From Talpa occidentalis (lineage: Eukaryota > Chordata > Mammalia > Eulipotyphla > Talpidae), in the NCBI RefSeq assembly GCF_014898055.3, contig NW_023605083.1, positions 89,683,721-89,747,720 on the forward strand: a DNA stretch of 64,000 bases. Reading direction: 5' to 3'. Position numbers and translations under genes: made by a program. The notes beneath the pieces are model-generated. The model was not told where the DNA came from. It ran no database searches and worked only from the letters and a program-made list of their open reading frames with translations. Below, one piece after another: positions 22,921 through 34,544 of the stretch. Position 1 is the first letter of the stretch. Each line of letters starts with the position of its first letter.

Positions 22921-23589
22921 ATGACGCTGTAAGTCCCCCGACCACATTTCCCTTCTCAGTGCACGTCCTCCTGCCCCCAAGCTTTGAGTCCTCCCCACAC
23001 CCAGCACCTGTTAAAAGCAATCTGGGGAGATGAAGTCCCAAGGCCCTTACATTTAATTCACTTTAGGAGGTATTAAAGAACGCTTCTTTCAGAGATAAAG
23101 TGGCACAGCTTTTTGCCACCATTCTCCTTGAGAAAGGTTTCCATGGAGAAAGTGTCTGTGTTTCCAGAAAGCCAGCCCCTGGCTCCCTCACCAGGGAGCT
23201 GCTATGCGCCACTAGAGCAGGAGAAATAAATCCGCTTCCAATCTGCTTCACTGCAGCCCAGAGACCAGGAAGAACCTGCTGCTCCAGTCCCCCCCATGGA
23301 GGCTGTAAGGGCATGTACAAGACAGAATTAAGTATGTTTGTGGGGAGGGGGCAGAGAGGCATCTGCTTTCATGACCAAATGGGGTTCTATGTGCTCCAGG
23401 GAAGCTGGTCCCATTAAGGAAGGTTCTTTTACCTGCACCAGCAGATGGAGAGTCCCTGCTGATAGGCTGCTCAGGGAAAATCACTGCCATCCATCTCTGT
23501 TCCCTAATGAGGGATGGAGCAGGACCCACAGTTCTCATCAGCACCATGGAGAGATGCCTGCTCTGGGCCTGTAGGAGAGCTGCTGGGCT
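22921..23589. other. Intergenic, nothing recognised
   Basis: No supported gene. ORFs on both strands between 23063 and 23574 overlap one another and have no recognisable domain. Confidence 0.45.
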
Positions 23590-23860
23590 GTCTGGGGGGA
23601 GGCAAGGAGGGAGAGGAGGGAGCAAGAAAGAAACAGATAGAGTAAAAGGCAGCACAACAGAGAGAGAGAAAGAGGAGACACCAAAAAACAAAGGAAGAGT
23701 CAGAAACTCCGACAAACAAGCAGAGTACAAGAGTAATAAATGTAGTCTAAGAGACATGGAGAGAGAGTTAAAGGTAGAAGGTGGGAGAAAAAAGATTAAG
23801 AATGGAAAGAGAATGAGCAGGAGAGAAATCACACAGAGAAAAGACTTGAGTAGAATTTAA
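23590..23860 (+). repeat. Purine-rich low-complexity tract
   Basis: AGAGA/GGAGG-rich sequence. It produces a Lys/Arg/Glu-rich ORF on one strand and a Leu/Ser/Phe-rich ORF (194 aa) on the other, both artefacts. Confidence 0.7.
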
Positions 23861-23929
23861 AATTTTAGGTGGAAACCCCAGATTTTCAGCTCTCTGAATT
23901 AACCAAAACCAATAAAACTGACAAAATTA

Positions 23930-24075
23930 AGGACATTTACTGAGCACTTACTATGAGCCAGGCACAAAGTTAAGCACTTCCATGCACTGCAGTCATTGAT
24001 CTTCATACTAAACTTATGTGGTGAGCACTTCAATCATCCCAATTTTTTCAGATGAGGCAACAAAACCACACCAGC
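23930..24075. repeat. MIR/L2-class fragment
   Basis: Contains 'tactgagcacttactatgag', 'ccaggcacaaagttaagcac' and 'cttcatactaaacttatgtg', typical of ancient MIR/L2-class relics. The exact family is uncertain. Confidence 0.65.
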
Positions 24076-24219
24076 GGATATTCCTCTTGTAAGAATAGTC
24101 TCCTGTCAGCATGCTGGAACAGACCAGCAGAATCTCTCATGAGAGCTCAGCATGGTCAGTTTCTGACCATGCTGCATCCCCAAATGCAACTATGAAGCAA
24201 CTGACCTGCAGAAAGCACA

Positions 24220-24575
24220 GAAAGCTTGGGTGAATCTTTTCCTACTCAGGTAAGTCTTCTTGAAAATTCAAGGTTGTTGCTGCCTCAGGACCTTTGTACT
24301 TGTTCTCTTTCATGTCTGGAGTTCTGGTCCCAAGGTTTTCACAAACATAGCTCCTTCATAGCATTCAGACTATTCCAATGCCCCTACTTCCCTCTTTCAG
24401 TATGTTATATGTTGTGCTATCATCCTACATCCCTTACCAGGATTATTTTTTTATTTATTGTTTTCCTGTGTCTTCCATGAAAGTATAACGCAATCAGAAG
24501 TGGGACTTTGTTTATGTTTCTAGTTCCTATGGGAAGATACTCCATACAATTAAGTGAAAGTGGAATGAATGAATT
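24220..24575 (+). repeat. L2 LINE 3' fragment
   Basis: Has the L2 order 'ctgcctcaggacctttgtac', 'ttccatgaaagtataacgc', 'gtgggactttgtttatgttt' and a closing GGAATGAATGAATTG. Confidence 0.75.
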
Positions 24576-25384
24576 GTTCTTTCTGGAACCAAGGACAATT
24601 GATCAGTGTTGCACAGAAACCAAGAGCTTTAACACTAGATGCTAAGCAAACAGTACTTCGAATTCTATCCAGGACCCATACTGGAGACTTTCTAGGAAAT
24701 GAGGGAATCTTTATAGACCTTGTAATGTTTTTTAAGAATATAAACATTGGAGGCATCATTAAAAAGTCATATGATAGAAAGGACACATCTCCATCAAGTG
24801 TCACGAATATCATGATGTGCTTCCCAGACCTCCTTCAAGCACAAGGTACTTATTCCCCCAAACTCTAGAGACATGTTGATGACTCTCAGATGAGGTGTTC
24901 TCCCAGAATTGCTCTAATTCAACTAAAGACAGCAGGCTTGTCCAAGGTCAGCTACCCCAATGACTGGTCAGTGTAAGGTTCCAAAGGGCCAGCTCCTTTG
25001 CTTCAGTTAGGGACAGTGTTAAAGGGCCTCCCCACTCCAGGGTTCCCTGTGCAATCAACTAAATCATGTGAAGAGCTCACCAGTCTAGCTGCCACTACTT
25101 TCCCCTCTGCCTCCCAGATATTGATCACAAGGGAGCTCTCTTATAAACTTGGTGCATGGTAAATACATGTCAGAGGTGTGCCCTGGGAACCCAACCCAAG
25201 GCACCATAACTGCACAGACATACCATCCTCTCTCTTGGAAACTGACAAAAAGAAAGCTCTTCCTCAGACTGATTTGAAACATGCCTCCCTATGGTGTCCT
25301 CCCATCCATAGGTACCAGTTCTTTCCCTCAAGTTCACTCAAAACAAGTCAAATTCCTGTGCCCTAAATAGCTTCTCAGATATTT
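24576..25384. other. Intergenic, nothing recognised
   Basis: No supported gene or nameable repeat. Confidence 0.45.
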
Positions 25385-25510
25385 TAAATCAGTTATCATT
25401 GTACTTGCTCAAGGTGGGAGGGATTCTTTCAAAATATATGTCAGATCATCACAATGTACACCTTAAATATTTTACAATTTTATTTGTCAAATCTACCTTA
25501 ATAAAGCTGG
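25385..25510 (+). repeat. L1 3' end remnant
   Basis: 'cacaatgtacaccttaaata' followed by 'ttgtcaaatctaccttaata' and an AATAAA end resembles the terminal L1M 3' UTR. Confidence 0.6.
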
Positions 25511-26159
25511 AGGGGGAGAGAAATTGGCCACATGTCTCCTCAAGCCACCAGTTGCTCTTTCCACTGCACTTTCTTCAACATTCTGACACTGAACACCCAT
25601 ATCCTGCTTGTTCTTACAAATTTATCCTGCCCCTATGGAGGTGTGTCAGTGACAGAGACCAGTGGCTGATGATTGTAGAACACCCCTTCCCTCCCACCAC
25701 AACCACAGAGCAGGGCCACCATGATGCTAGAGGCAAGGACACATTTGGGTTTGGAAACACATGGAATTTGTTCTCCATTTTGGTTACTTCCCGAAAAGTA
25801 CCTGAGTTCTTTCTTTTGGAAAATGGCAAGCACAGGCAGACCACCTCCTGAACTGTGCACAATCACGGATGGCTCTTTCCATCAGAGACTTCTCTTTTGT
25901 TCTAAACTACAATTCACATCCTTATGGCCAAAAGGCTTTTATAAAAGCCACTCATATGGGGTAATAGCCAAGAATTTCACCAGCAGCAAAGATGATCTTT
26001 CTTGCAAGCTCTGGCATTGGTTGATTTGCAAATCTAATGGTTATTGCACTGTTGGGATAAGAACACATTGTAAAAGATGCTGTTGTCTTTAAGAGGAAAA
26101 AAAAAGTCTTGTATTAACTGGCAAAACATGTTACTATGACTACAGTTTTTAAAAGATTA
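25511..26159. other. Intergenic, no gene
   Basis: Three overlapping ORFs (150, 82 and 77 aa) on two strands at 25399-25866 have no recognisable domain. Confidence 0.45.
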
Positions 26160-26490
26160 TGAGCAAGCCAAATGTCTTCTATTATTCATAAAGAAAAGAT
26201 AATGTTTTGCCATCACCAAATGATGTGCCCCGCATCCAGACGCTGCCTTTTATCTGGATGTGTGAAAGGGACCCGCAGCAGTTCAATGTATTTTGTCAGA
26301 GTCGTTAGCTCCTCTGGAGAGAATATTGCAACACTGTTGATGACGGAGCATCCATAATGCTGCAGACAGACAACTTCTGAAGCACTAATTTTCTCGGTGT
26401 TGTGCAATCTAACTTAGGGATCCGCGCTGCACATCAGCACCGTGGTGATGGAATAATCAGCTCTAAATATCCTGCTCCAGCTAAGACAAC
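26160..26490. other. Repeat-free block, possible conserved noncoding element
   Basis: About 330 bp contains no recognisable repeat and has a higher CpG density than the surrounding AT-rich DNA (for example GATCCGCGCTGCACATC near 26420, and GACGCTGCC). Its short ORFs lack splice context. The possibility of a distal regulatory element rests only on this uniqueness, and I have no alignment. Confidence 0.3.
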
Positions 26491-27429
26491 AGGTTTGTAG
26501 AGGCAGCCGTCTCACTGCAGATTTACACACTGGAACCAGAAGGGCTTTTGACTATCTCAGGCTCCAAGATGGCAAACAGGAGTGTGGAGCGGGTGGGGGA
26601 GGAAGGGCAGCTTTCAGAGTATGGAGAGCTGATTCTGGGGAGTGCAGCTGTAAAAGGAAATGAGACCAGTGCCATAATCAGACAGGAGGCAGAGCTAGGA
26701 GCCAAACTAGGCTGCTGCTGTCGGGGAGACCATGGAGGTCAGCATCAGAACCTGGGTTTCAGGACTGCAGAGAGCATGGTGCTGACTGAATAAGCAGTCT
26801 CCTTGGCCGGCTGTACTAAGCACTGAGGCTACAGAGATGGTGAGCCCAAGGGTTAGGTGGCCCTCGGGGAGTTCACCGCTACATGGTCATTATTATAAAG
26901 TTATTTCTGCATAGTCTGAGAAGCTCTGGAAACTAGAATGAGCACCGTTGGAGGTGGCTTGTCAGTAAGCACAGAGATTGCAAACTGGTGGCCCCTGAGC
27001 CAGAGGCAACTTGTCTTGGAAGATCAGAAGGTCTAACCATATGGAGTACACAATTCAGATGGGTAACAATTATCTGGAGCCAGGTAATAACTGTTACGTG
27101 AGTGGATGGGGTCTTCAGCACCCACCAATCTCCAATTTTGCATTCACTCCGTGGGCATTTGAGTGTGGAGCCTTCAGGAGCCTTCTTCCCAAGGATGAAA
27201 CTTTTAGATTAGTCATTGAAGTAAGAGTTCTCCAGGTTTGAAGGTTAAGAGGTGCAGGAAAGAGCAAAACCAGCCAGCCAAAGAGATCTACACCTGCAGA
27301 GGTACACAGGCATAAAATAGCACCAAGTGTCTGACCCGGCTTGGAGCGGCCAGAGAAAGGGTACATGGCATCTGGTCTGGCCTCTCTGGTTGGTCTCAGT
27401 AAGGGCACTGGGAGGAGGTAGCTTGCTGT
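26491..27429. other. Intergenic, nothing recognised
   Basis: No nameable repeat or exon. The right end carries the left target duplication of the L1 that follows. Confidence 0.45.
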
Positions 27430-27445
27430 AAGAATGCACAAGAAG

Positions 27446-27789
27446 CTTTTCAGTTTGATGTAATCCCAGGTGTTTATCTTTGCCTTCAGTATCATTGCTT
27501 TGGGTGATGAGTCTTTAAAGATGTTTCTGAGATGTATGTCTTGTAGTGTTTTACCTATGTTTTCTTCAATATATTTTATGATTTCAGGTCTTATGTCCAG
27601 TTCTTTTATCCATTTTGAGTTGATTTTTGTGCATGGTGAGAGGTAGTGGTCTAGTTTCATTTTTTTTGCACGTGGAGGTCCAGTTTTCCCAGCACCATTT
27701 ATTGAACAAACTGTCCATGTTCCATTGCATATTCTTTGCTCCTTTGTCAAAGATTAGTTGTTCATATAAGTGTGGCTTTATTTCTGAGC
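27446..27789 (-). mobile_element. L1 ORF2 segment, inverted 5' part of a twin-primed insertion
   Basis: On the minus strand this reads as L1 ORF2. The conceptual product contains [20 protein letters not shown] and [20 protein letters not shown], close to the C-terminal part of mammalian L1 ORF2. A frame change near 27660 separates it from the upstream [16 protein letters not shown] part. It adjoins a plus-strand L1 3' end at about 27790. With that segment it lies between near-identical 16-bp flanks (27430-27445 and 28201-28216). Inactive. Confidence 0.85.
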
Positions 27790-28204
27790 AATCAAAAAAG
27801 ATAAACTCATGCCATTCGCAGAAACATGGATGGAACTAGAAGGAATTATACTCAGTGAAATAAGCCAGAAGGAAAAAGAAAAATATCAGATGGTTTCACT
27901 TATAACAAGAATATAGGGGAACCAAATAAGACATCATCAGTGTAAAAAAAAATAACAGTACAAAACACAACAAAGCAAAACAGAAAATTATAAACCAGAG
28001 ACAGACTGCAGGGGAGGAGGAGGGAGAGGGATCAGAGGGAGGGAGGAGCACAGGGGACTGTGGTGATGGTGCACAGGTGCCTTGGGGAAGGAAATTCTAT
28101 GGGGACTCAATCTTAGGGGGTGGACAGAAGCAATTATTGTCTAAAACAATTTTAAAGATGATAAATGTTAAAATAAAAATTTAAAAAAAATGTCAAAAAA
28201 AAAA
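27790..28204 (+). mobile_element. L1 3' end, forward part of the twin-primed insertion
   Basis: Starts in the final coding part of ORF2 ('catgccattcgcagaaacat', 'ggatggaactagaaggaatt', 'cagtgaaataagccagaagg'). It continues through a G-rich 3' UTR (28010-28060) and ends in an A-rich tail at 28180-28204. The sequence between the two parts in an intact L1 is missing. The 3' flank AAAAATGGACAAGAAG matches the 5' flank AAGAATGCACAAGAAG at 14 of 16 positions. Confidence 0.85.
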
Positions 28205-28329
28205 ATGGACAAGAAGGGAGCACCTGTCTGTGGTGAACCCAAGGAGAGTGGCAGGAGTGGGCCGGCCGCACCGAGTTCGAGACTGCAGGTAGTCAGGGAT
28301 CCAAGGTGGGTCCAGTGTTCCAGGTACAC

Positions 28330-28745
28330 CTGCTGCATAACAAACTCCCTAAAAGTAGATGTCAACAAGCAAGCAGTGCAGCGTGCACATAGACTCGGCA
28401 GGTCAGTCCACACGGGGCACGGGGGACAGTCTGTCGCTCCTCTCAGTGCCTGGGCCACTGCTGGGAAGTCTGCACAGCTCTGGTAGCATGATGGCTGGGC
28501 CTGGGCTCATCTGGAGGAGTCTGTTCATATGTCCAGTGGTTGAAACTGGCTGTCTTCTGGACCTCAGCTAGGCTGTGGGCCAAAACATCTGCATCTGGCC
28601 TCTCCGCTGGCCACTCCCCGAGAACTCGCTTGGACTTCCTCTCGGCGTGATGGCTGAGTTCCAAGAGCTCCCCTGAAGAAAGGGCAGCAGTGCGTGACCG
28701 ATCCATGATTGAGACTTGGAACTCATCCAGCATCACTTCAGCCTC
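28330..28745. repeat. Ancient mammalian interspersed repeat
   Basis: The order 'cataacaaactccctaaaag', 'tggctgggcctgggctcatc', 'catctgcatctggcctctcc' and 'cttggaactcatccagcatc' follows an old repeat consensus that I recognise but cannot name with certainty. It explains the 97-aa minus-strand ORF. Confidence 0.5.
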
Positions 28746-29940
28746 ACCCTGTCAGTCTAGACTGTCACAGAGTTCTGTCCAGTTCTGTCAAGAGGAAGGA
28801 CATGGAGTCCACATGGTTTTCTCCTGTGTCGAGGACATACAGTAAGAACACAAGGGAAGGCAGCTACTGTTAACAGTTGTTGGAAAATGCCATCTGCTCC
28901 ATTTGTGAAGACCCATGCAAACGACTGGATTCACCCAGGAGGATTTCTCATCCCCCCAAAGTCAGATATATACGTCTAGGATTAGGGAAGAGGTCTGAGG
29001 TGCAGGTGTAAGTCTGGACGTCCTCAGCAGAGAGATGATGCTTCAGGGCGTGGGAAAGGTGGAGGTCGTCAAAGGCGCGAGCATACGTGGGGAAGAGAAG
29101 AGGAACCGAGACTGAACCTCAGGCAGCCTGGGGTATGTCTCAAAGTCTGAGAGGCAGAGAAGAGCGAGGAAAGGGAGCTACAAAAGAGCGGTGAGGTACC
29201 TGGGAGCATGGGATCTTAAAACCACCATGTGGGAAAAATGCCTCAAGGAGGGGAGAGAAATAGAGCGATGGTCCCGCAGCCAATAGGGGGCCATGGCGTG
29301 TTTACCTCTGACGATGCCTCTGAGCCATGTCATAGGAAGAAATCTGGACATGGTGTGTAGGAAGACTTGGAGATAAGGGAGGATGGGAGCAAATCTAATA
29401 TGATCAAACGTAAACCCGTCACTCAGTCCTGAGGGAGTTGAAGGCCCACAGAGCCTTCCATGGAACGTTGAATCAAAGTTGGAAATGAAAGGAAGTGACG
29501 AGCACAGGTTGGTGGAGGGACAGCAGGAGGGTCTGACCTCGAGAAGACAAAGCTGAGATGGCCCTCCCAGCTTCAGCAATGTGGGTTCAGGGGCCCTCAG
29601 AAAATCTCACCCAGGTGACTGTTCAAGGGCTTATTCTTTGTTCTCCAGCCCCAGTTTAACCTGCAACTCCACCTTTGAGGACTAGAATTATCAAATGAAT
29701 AGTGGAGACTAACACACACAACTTTCCTGAGGAAATATTGACCTTTGTCTATGTTCCTTGCCATTAGTAATCCTAGGAGGAAGGTGGGAGAAAAAAGCTT
29801 CTGAATAAATAAGAAAGCTTTTGAAAAGAACCATGGCAATGTCTTTACTGTCTCTATTTGGCCCCAATTCATTCTTGATAAGGGCCCTCTGATCATTCTG
29901 TACATCTGTCAGAAGCCTTTTAAAAAATAATAAATGTTGG
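28746..29940. other. Intergenic, nothing recognised
   Basis: No gene supported. The 133-aa (29178-29579) and 102-aa (29597-29905) minus-strand ORFs have no known domain or splice flanks. Confidence 0.45.
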
Positions 29941-30050
29941 AGCCTGTCTGACAGGAGTGTGTGCTGAGTTCCCTGAAGGAAGGATTCAAGGTTGCACAGA
30001 CCTTGGCAGCCCGTAGCTTGGTTCTTCCCATCTGCCTATTCTATGTGCTC
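29941..30050 (+). repeat. 110-bp direct repeat, copy A
   Basis: Begins AGCCTGTCTGACAGGAGTG and ends TTCTATGTGCTC. It matches copy B at 30956-31065 at 103 of 110 positions by my count, with no gaps. All seven differences are transitions. The repeated sequence is not one I recognise. Confidence 0.9.
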
Positions 30051-30209
30051 TTCATTCTTTCATACCTTCTCTTTCTTCCTGTAATTGCTTTGGTTCTCAC
30101 AATATTTACTTAGTAACCTGTGACTTGGTTTCCTGGACAATCAGGATTTTGCTGCTGTGTGTCTCCTGGAAATGCCAGTTTGTTTTGTTTGTTTGCTTGC
30201 TTGTTTGTT

Positions 30210-30473
30210 TAAGATTCATTCACTTATTTATACAACAGCTGTGGTACAGGCCAGAGGCATGGGAGGGTGAGAGAATCCACCAGAGACAGAGTGAGGAGCA
30301 GAACAGGCAGATCGACTGAAGTACACTGCTGAGGGGAGCAGCGGGTGAGATAGGAGAGGTCTGCAGCACCATCTGGGTACCTCCCTGGCTGGCCAGGATT
30401 TGAACCTATTCTGCAGAGGCTGCAGACAGCTTCATAGCACTGTGCTCAACCCGCTGCACCACCCGGGAGGCCC
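30210..30473 (-). mobile_element. SINE copy 6, minus strand
   Basis: Reverse-oriented full-length copy from 'aagattcattcacttattta' to CACCACCCGGGAGGCCC. It is flanked by TGGAAATGCCAGTTT (30167-30181) and TGGAAATGCAGTTT (30474-30487), a target duplication differing by one base. Confidence 0.9.
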
Positions 30474-30579
30474 TGGAAATGCAGTTTTAAGCCATTGTTA
30501 AAGTATCATCCAGTGTGATATGTGTGTTCAGGGGTATCACACAGGCTGAGTCTACCTTGGCTGATATCAGAACCTTGTC

Positions 30580-30935
30580 TGGAAGCTTGTTTGTGCCCCC
30601 CACCCACACACACACTCAAATTCATATGTTTCAGTGCCAACCTCCAATGTGATGGTATCAAGAGGTGGGGCCTTTGGGAGATGATTGGGTATGAGGTAGG
30701 GCTCCATGAATGGGATTACTGCTATTATAAAAGGAACCCCAAAGAGCTCTCTGTCGTGTGAGGACAGAGCGAGAAGGTGGCAATCTGAAACCCAGAAGAA
30801 AGACCTCACCAGAATCTGACCACGCTGGCCCCCTCATCTCCAATTTTTGGCCTCAGAACTATAAGAAATAAAGTTTCTGTTGCTAATCAACCACTAGTCT
30901 TTGGCACTTTGTTAGAGTCCAAAAAGACTAAGACA
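30580..30935 (+). repeat. MLT1-type MaLR LTR
   Basis: Clear MLT1 order: 'aattcatatgtttcagtg', 'aatgtgatggtatcaagagg', 'tggggcctttgggagatgat', 'attataaaaggaacccc', 'gagaaggtggcaatctgaaa', 'gaactataagaaataaagtt' and a closing 'tttgttagagtcc...gactaagaca'. Confidence 0.9.
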
Positions 30936-30955
30936 GGCATGATAGAGACCATTGA

Positions 30956-31065
30956 AGCCTATCTGACAGGAGTGTGTGCTGAGTTCCCTGAAGGAAGGAT
31001 TCAAGGTTGCATAGGCCTTGGCAGCCCATGGCTTGGTTCTTCCCATCTGCTTGTTCTATGTGCTC
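30956..31065 (+). repeat. 110-bp direct repeat, copy B
   Basis: Second copy of the 29941-30050 sequence, 1015 bp downstream, beginning shortly after the MLT1 LTR ends. The sequences flanking the two copies differ. Confidence 0.9.
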
Positions 31066-31309
31066 TCGTCAACATTCCCAATGCTAAGTGGTAAGTTCCT
31101 GCTAAATAAGCTTCTTAGCAGCAAACTTACATGTTTGCTTATTAAATCAGAACTTGCCTATGCATATATATGTGTGTAAGTAACTATACGTGTACATATT
31201 TATATTTTATGTATTTATATATGCAGTTAATAAACACATTCCTATTTCCTCATGAGGGCTTTTCTCTGTCAGCATGCTGCATGAATGCCATGAGCTTTGA
31301 AGGGAATGG
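31066..31309. other. Intergenic, AT-rich
   Basis: Includes an ATATAT/TGTGTGT-like low-complexity patch near 31160-31220. No gene. Confidence 0.45.
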
Positions 31310-31450
31310 AACCAAGCTTCAAAGTTAAGCTCTGTCATTTGCTCATCTGTAAAATGAGAACACAGTGACTTCTGTGAAGGGTGAGTGAGAATGTGTCAGG
31401 CATCCGGCACACACCAGTGTTCTCAGAATTAGAAGTCGTTACTATTGTAA
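31310..31450 (+). repeat. MIR SINE fragment
   Basis: 'tttgctcatctgtaaaatga', then 'gtgagaatgtgtcaggcatc', then 'ttactattgt' at the end. Confidence 0.7.
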
Positions 31451-32639
31451 TGACCACTTCTCCCTCCAGGAGCTTATCTTTGCTCTCCAACATGCTTATC
31501 TGTCCTTAACTCCCAGATAAAGAGCAGTATCTTCTTTTAGGGGCAAATGAAACTACACCATTTGTGTCCAAACGTGTTTCAACAGGTAAAAGGCCCTAAA
31601 AGTTTTCAAAGGAGGAGGGGGTGGGAGAAGAGGGGGAGGAGGAAAAAGAAAATCTACCTGTGAACAGATGCTTCAACTCATGCCCAGGAGCTCCAGCCTG
31701 CCCCACTAGCACCTCATCACATAAACCAATTGCTTGCAATAAAACACTCATGCATACAGGTATATGTGCATACGCATAGAGCTGCGTCAGCATCCCACGC
31801 TTGCCTCTTTCCCTGTGGCAATCCTGCTGACATGGGCAGGAGGAGGAGGGCAGTCCCAGAGGTCCTAGCAGCGAGACTGGGGCAGAACCAGGGGGCAGAA
31901 ACCCCTACAGATGAAGAGTTCTGCCCACATCCCAGGATGTCAGAAACCCCCAAATAGAACAGGGTTCTCCCCTCTCTTTGGCTAAACTGAGGTCTATAAG
32001 ATGGCACTGGCCCTATCAGGAGCCCCCAAGTATGGCCTGAGATGCTGTCAGACCCCAAATCACTCTCAGAGGTTCAATGGCTCCTTTGACAGCCTCTCTC
32101 AGTGTCTGAGAAACACTAAGCACAGGAAACACGTAATGGCAGGGCAGGCCCTTCTGCGTGGGCCTTCCTGACTCAGTTAGCCCCACCCGGCCCACCTGAG
32201 GACTGAACTACAGACTGGCAATTTTGGCAAAGATCACTGTTCCTCCCACCAGTCAGTTCTTCCCACATGACCTCCCCAGACAGCAAGCTCTTCTTCCATC
32301 TCCTTCACAGCCAAGCAAGCCCAGAGCTGAACTCCAGAACCATCTAGAGAACCCTGTTGGCAGAGCAAGTTCACCACATGTAGCTGAGCCTTGTTCTCTT
32401 CTAAAGATACCTTGTGATTGCCTTTATGGCTCCCAGATAGAAAACAGGTGGAGACAGAAGATAAGCCCACAAGGACAATGCTTGTGGTCAGGGTGATGCT
32501 GGAGGGATGCAAGGGGGTTAAGGACCCCAGATATGAGGAAGTGCCCGTTCTTCCTCGAATAGTCCAGAATGGTCTGGAATGGTCTAACTTTTCCTAGAAT
32601 GACAGCTGGAGATGATAGTAACAATTTTTATTCTCTTGA
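31451..32639. other. Intergenic, nothing recognised
   Basis: No gene or nameable repeat apart from a GGAGG-rich patch near 31610-31650. The ORFs at 31717-32058 and 32224-32512 lack domain or splice evidence. Confidence 0.45.
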
Positions 32640-32880
32640 GATCTCTGAATCTCACATTTTTCTAAGTTTGACATGGCCTATCTCATCTAATCCTCACCAC
32701 AGCCCCAGTAGGGCACCTCCATTAGTAGTTGCTGTCCTAGTAATCGCAGTATCAACATTTATTTCTTGTCAAGAGATAAACTGGGGTGCAGAAAAATTCA
32801 ATAATTTACCCCAAATCAAGTGAATAGCAAGTGAATAGCGGTACCAGGATTTAGGACCATTGTGTCCAAATTCAAGATCT
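32640..32880 (-). repeat. MIR SINE fragment
   Basis: 'atctaatcctcaccacagcc' followed by 'aataatttaccccaaatcaa' and 'aggatttaggaccattgtgt' is reverse MIR wording. Confidence 0.65.
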
Positions 32881-33326
32881 TATTCCTCACCTCTACCCAC
32901 ATTGCCCCAGAGAGGAGAAGGGGGTACCCCAGATAAAGATGGCAGTGCCGTGTGTGCCATTTTGCCAACCTGAGCAAAACCTGTTCTTCTCTACAACTAG
33001 ATTTAGAAAATATTGCTGATGCTTTTGCTTCTATAAAGGCAGGAAAGTAAAATTATAATCAATTCTGCTTTGAGGAAAAATAAAATATTTAAACTTAAAA
33101 TAATGTTGTGAGTGTTGATACACCTGCTTTTCTATTTTTCAATATTTAAATGAACTCTTTTAAAAACACAAAATGCAAACTCAAGATGCACATTTCCCCT
33201 TCGCCTCAGGCTCCAGCATGGCACGGCACCACGCTGCCAGACCTGCCTCTGTGTGAAATCCTAATATTTTGTTCATCATGAATTTTCTTGCATTTATTTT
33301 GGTCTTTTAAATTTTGTCTACCTTGG

Positions 33327-33597
33327 GGGCCTCCCCAGTGGTGCAGCGCGTTGAGTGCAGTGCTGCAAAGCTGTCCTCAGCCTCTGCAACGCGAGTTCCA
33401 TTCCTGGCCAGCCAGGGAGCAACACACATGGTGCAGCAGACCTCTCCTGTCTCACCTGCTGCTCCCCTCAGCAGTGTATTTCAGTCAGTCTGCCTGTTCT
33501 GTTCCCCACTCTGTCTCTGGTGAATCCTCTCACCCTCCCGTGCCTCGGGCCTATACCCTAGCTCTTGTATAAAAATAAATAAATCTTTCAAAAAAAA
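33327..33597 (+). mobile_element. SINE copy 7
   Basis: Full-length copy with GGGCCTCCCCAGTGGTGCAG head, CTCAGCAGTGTATTTCAGTC block and TTGTATAAAAATAAATAAAT tail. The flanks share TCTACCTTGG (from about 33317 and 33602) within an A/T-rich duplication with minor mismatches. Confidence 0.9.
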
Positions 33598-34540
33598 TTT
33601 ATCTACCTTGGTGTTTGAGTTTGGGAGCATCCCTAAAATTTTGCACTTGTGCCAAGTGCTCACCCACCTCACTGAAGCCCCAGTTCCATGTTGCATAGGA
33701 AAGGAACTAGGTGAGCCTCGTGACTACCTGGGTGTGGGTGCACTGGAGAGTCAGACGAAGGGGTGCTGGAAAAACAACTCTGGGCCAGATCCCAGGGGGC
33801 TTCCTGTGTCATAACTAAGAATTCAGATTTATCTTGGGACAACAGAGAACCACTGAAATATTTTAATTAAAAAGTGACAGGATTAGATTTAGGCCCTGGA
33901 AAGATTACCCCAACTGCCAGGCTGGAGGCTTGGAGACCCTCAAGAAGACCTATAACTGGTCAGGTGAACAGGAACCACCTTCTCGTAGGAAAGACTGTCT
34001 TCCCCCTGCCCCATTACACAGGATGGAGCTCAGGCAGATGATGCTGACAGACACCACCTTCAATCAAGTGTGTAGTCTTCTGAATTGTGTGGGACTCCCA
34101 TGGGGGTGGGGGTTGATTAGGAACCAGACAGCATCAAAGACTAGTAACAATAGACCCTTCACTTTCAATTTCCCATCACTGGAGTCCAGTGACACACATT
34201 TCATTTCCAAGGACCTCCCGGGACCTGAGGCTTCCCCTGCCTTCATTATGTGAATACCCAGAATTTCACACTGGAATCCTGATATATAAATGTCAACAAA
34301 AGCAACATCCAAGGCATCAAGCCATTTTTTAGCTTCCAATGAATCTGCTCCAAATATATATTTTCTTTTCTTCCTCTTGGCTAAGTTTTATACTCATCCT
34401 CCTCTTCACATGTCCCAGTAGACAGAGAATCGCTTAAGAATTTGCCTTCAAATTCTTACCCAGGAAACTCAGCCAGGCCAGTTCTACAGTTTTAGGATGA
34501 TGGTGTGGGAGCCTGAAAAATCCCTAGGGGTGATTTTAAA
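33598..34540. other. Intergenic, nothing recognised
   Basis: No supported gene. Overlapping ORFs near 33930-34339 occur on both strands without domains. Confidence 0.45.
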
Positions 34541-34544
34541 CAGG

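Noticed and set aside
23248..23832. 194-aa minus-strand Leu/Ser/Phe-rich ORF resembling a membrane protein
   Set aside because: It is the complement of a purine-rich tract. The hydrophobicity is a composition artefact.
27115..27750. 211-aa minus-strand ORF as a host gene
   Set aside because: Its central part is L1 ORF2. The remainder is flanking DNA in chance frame.
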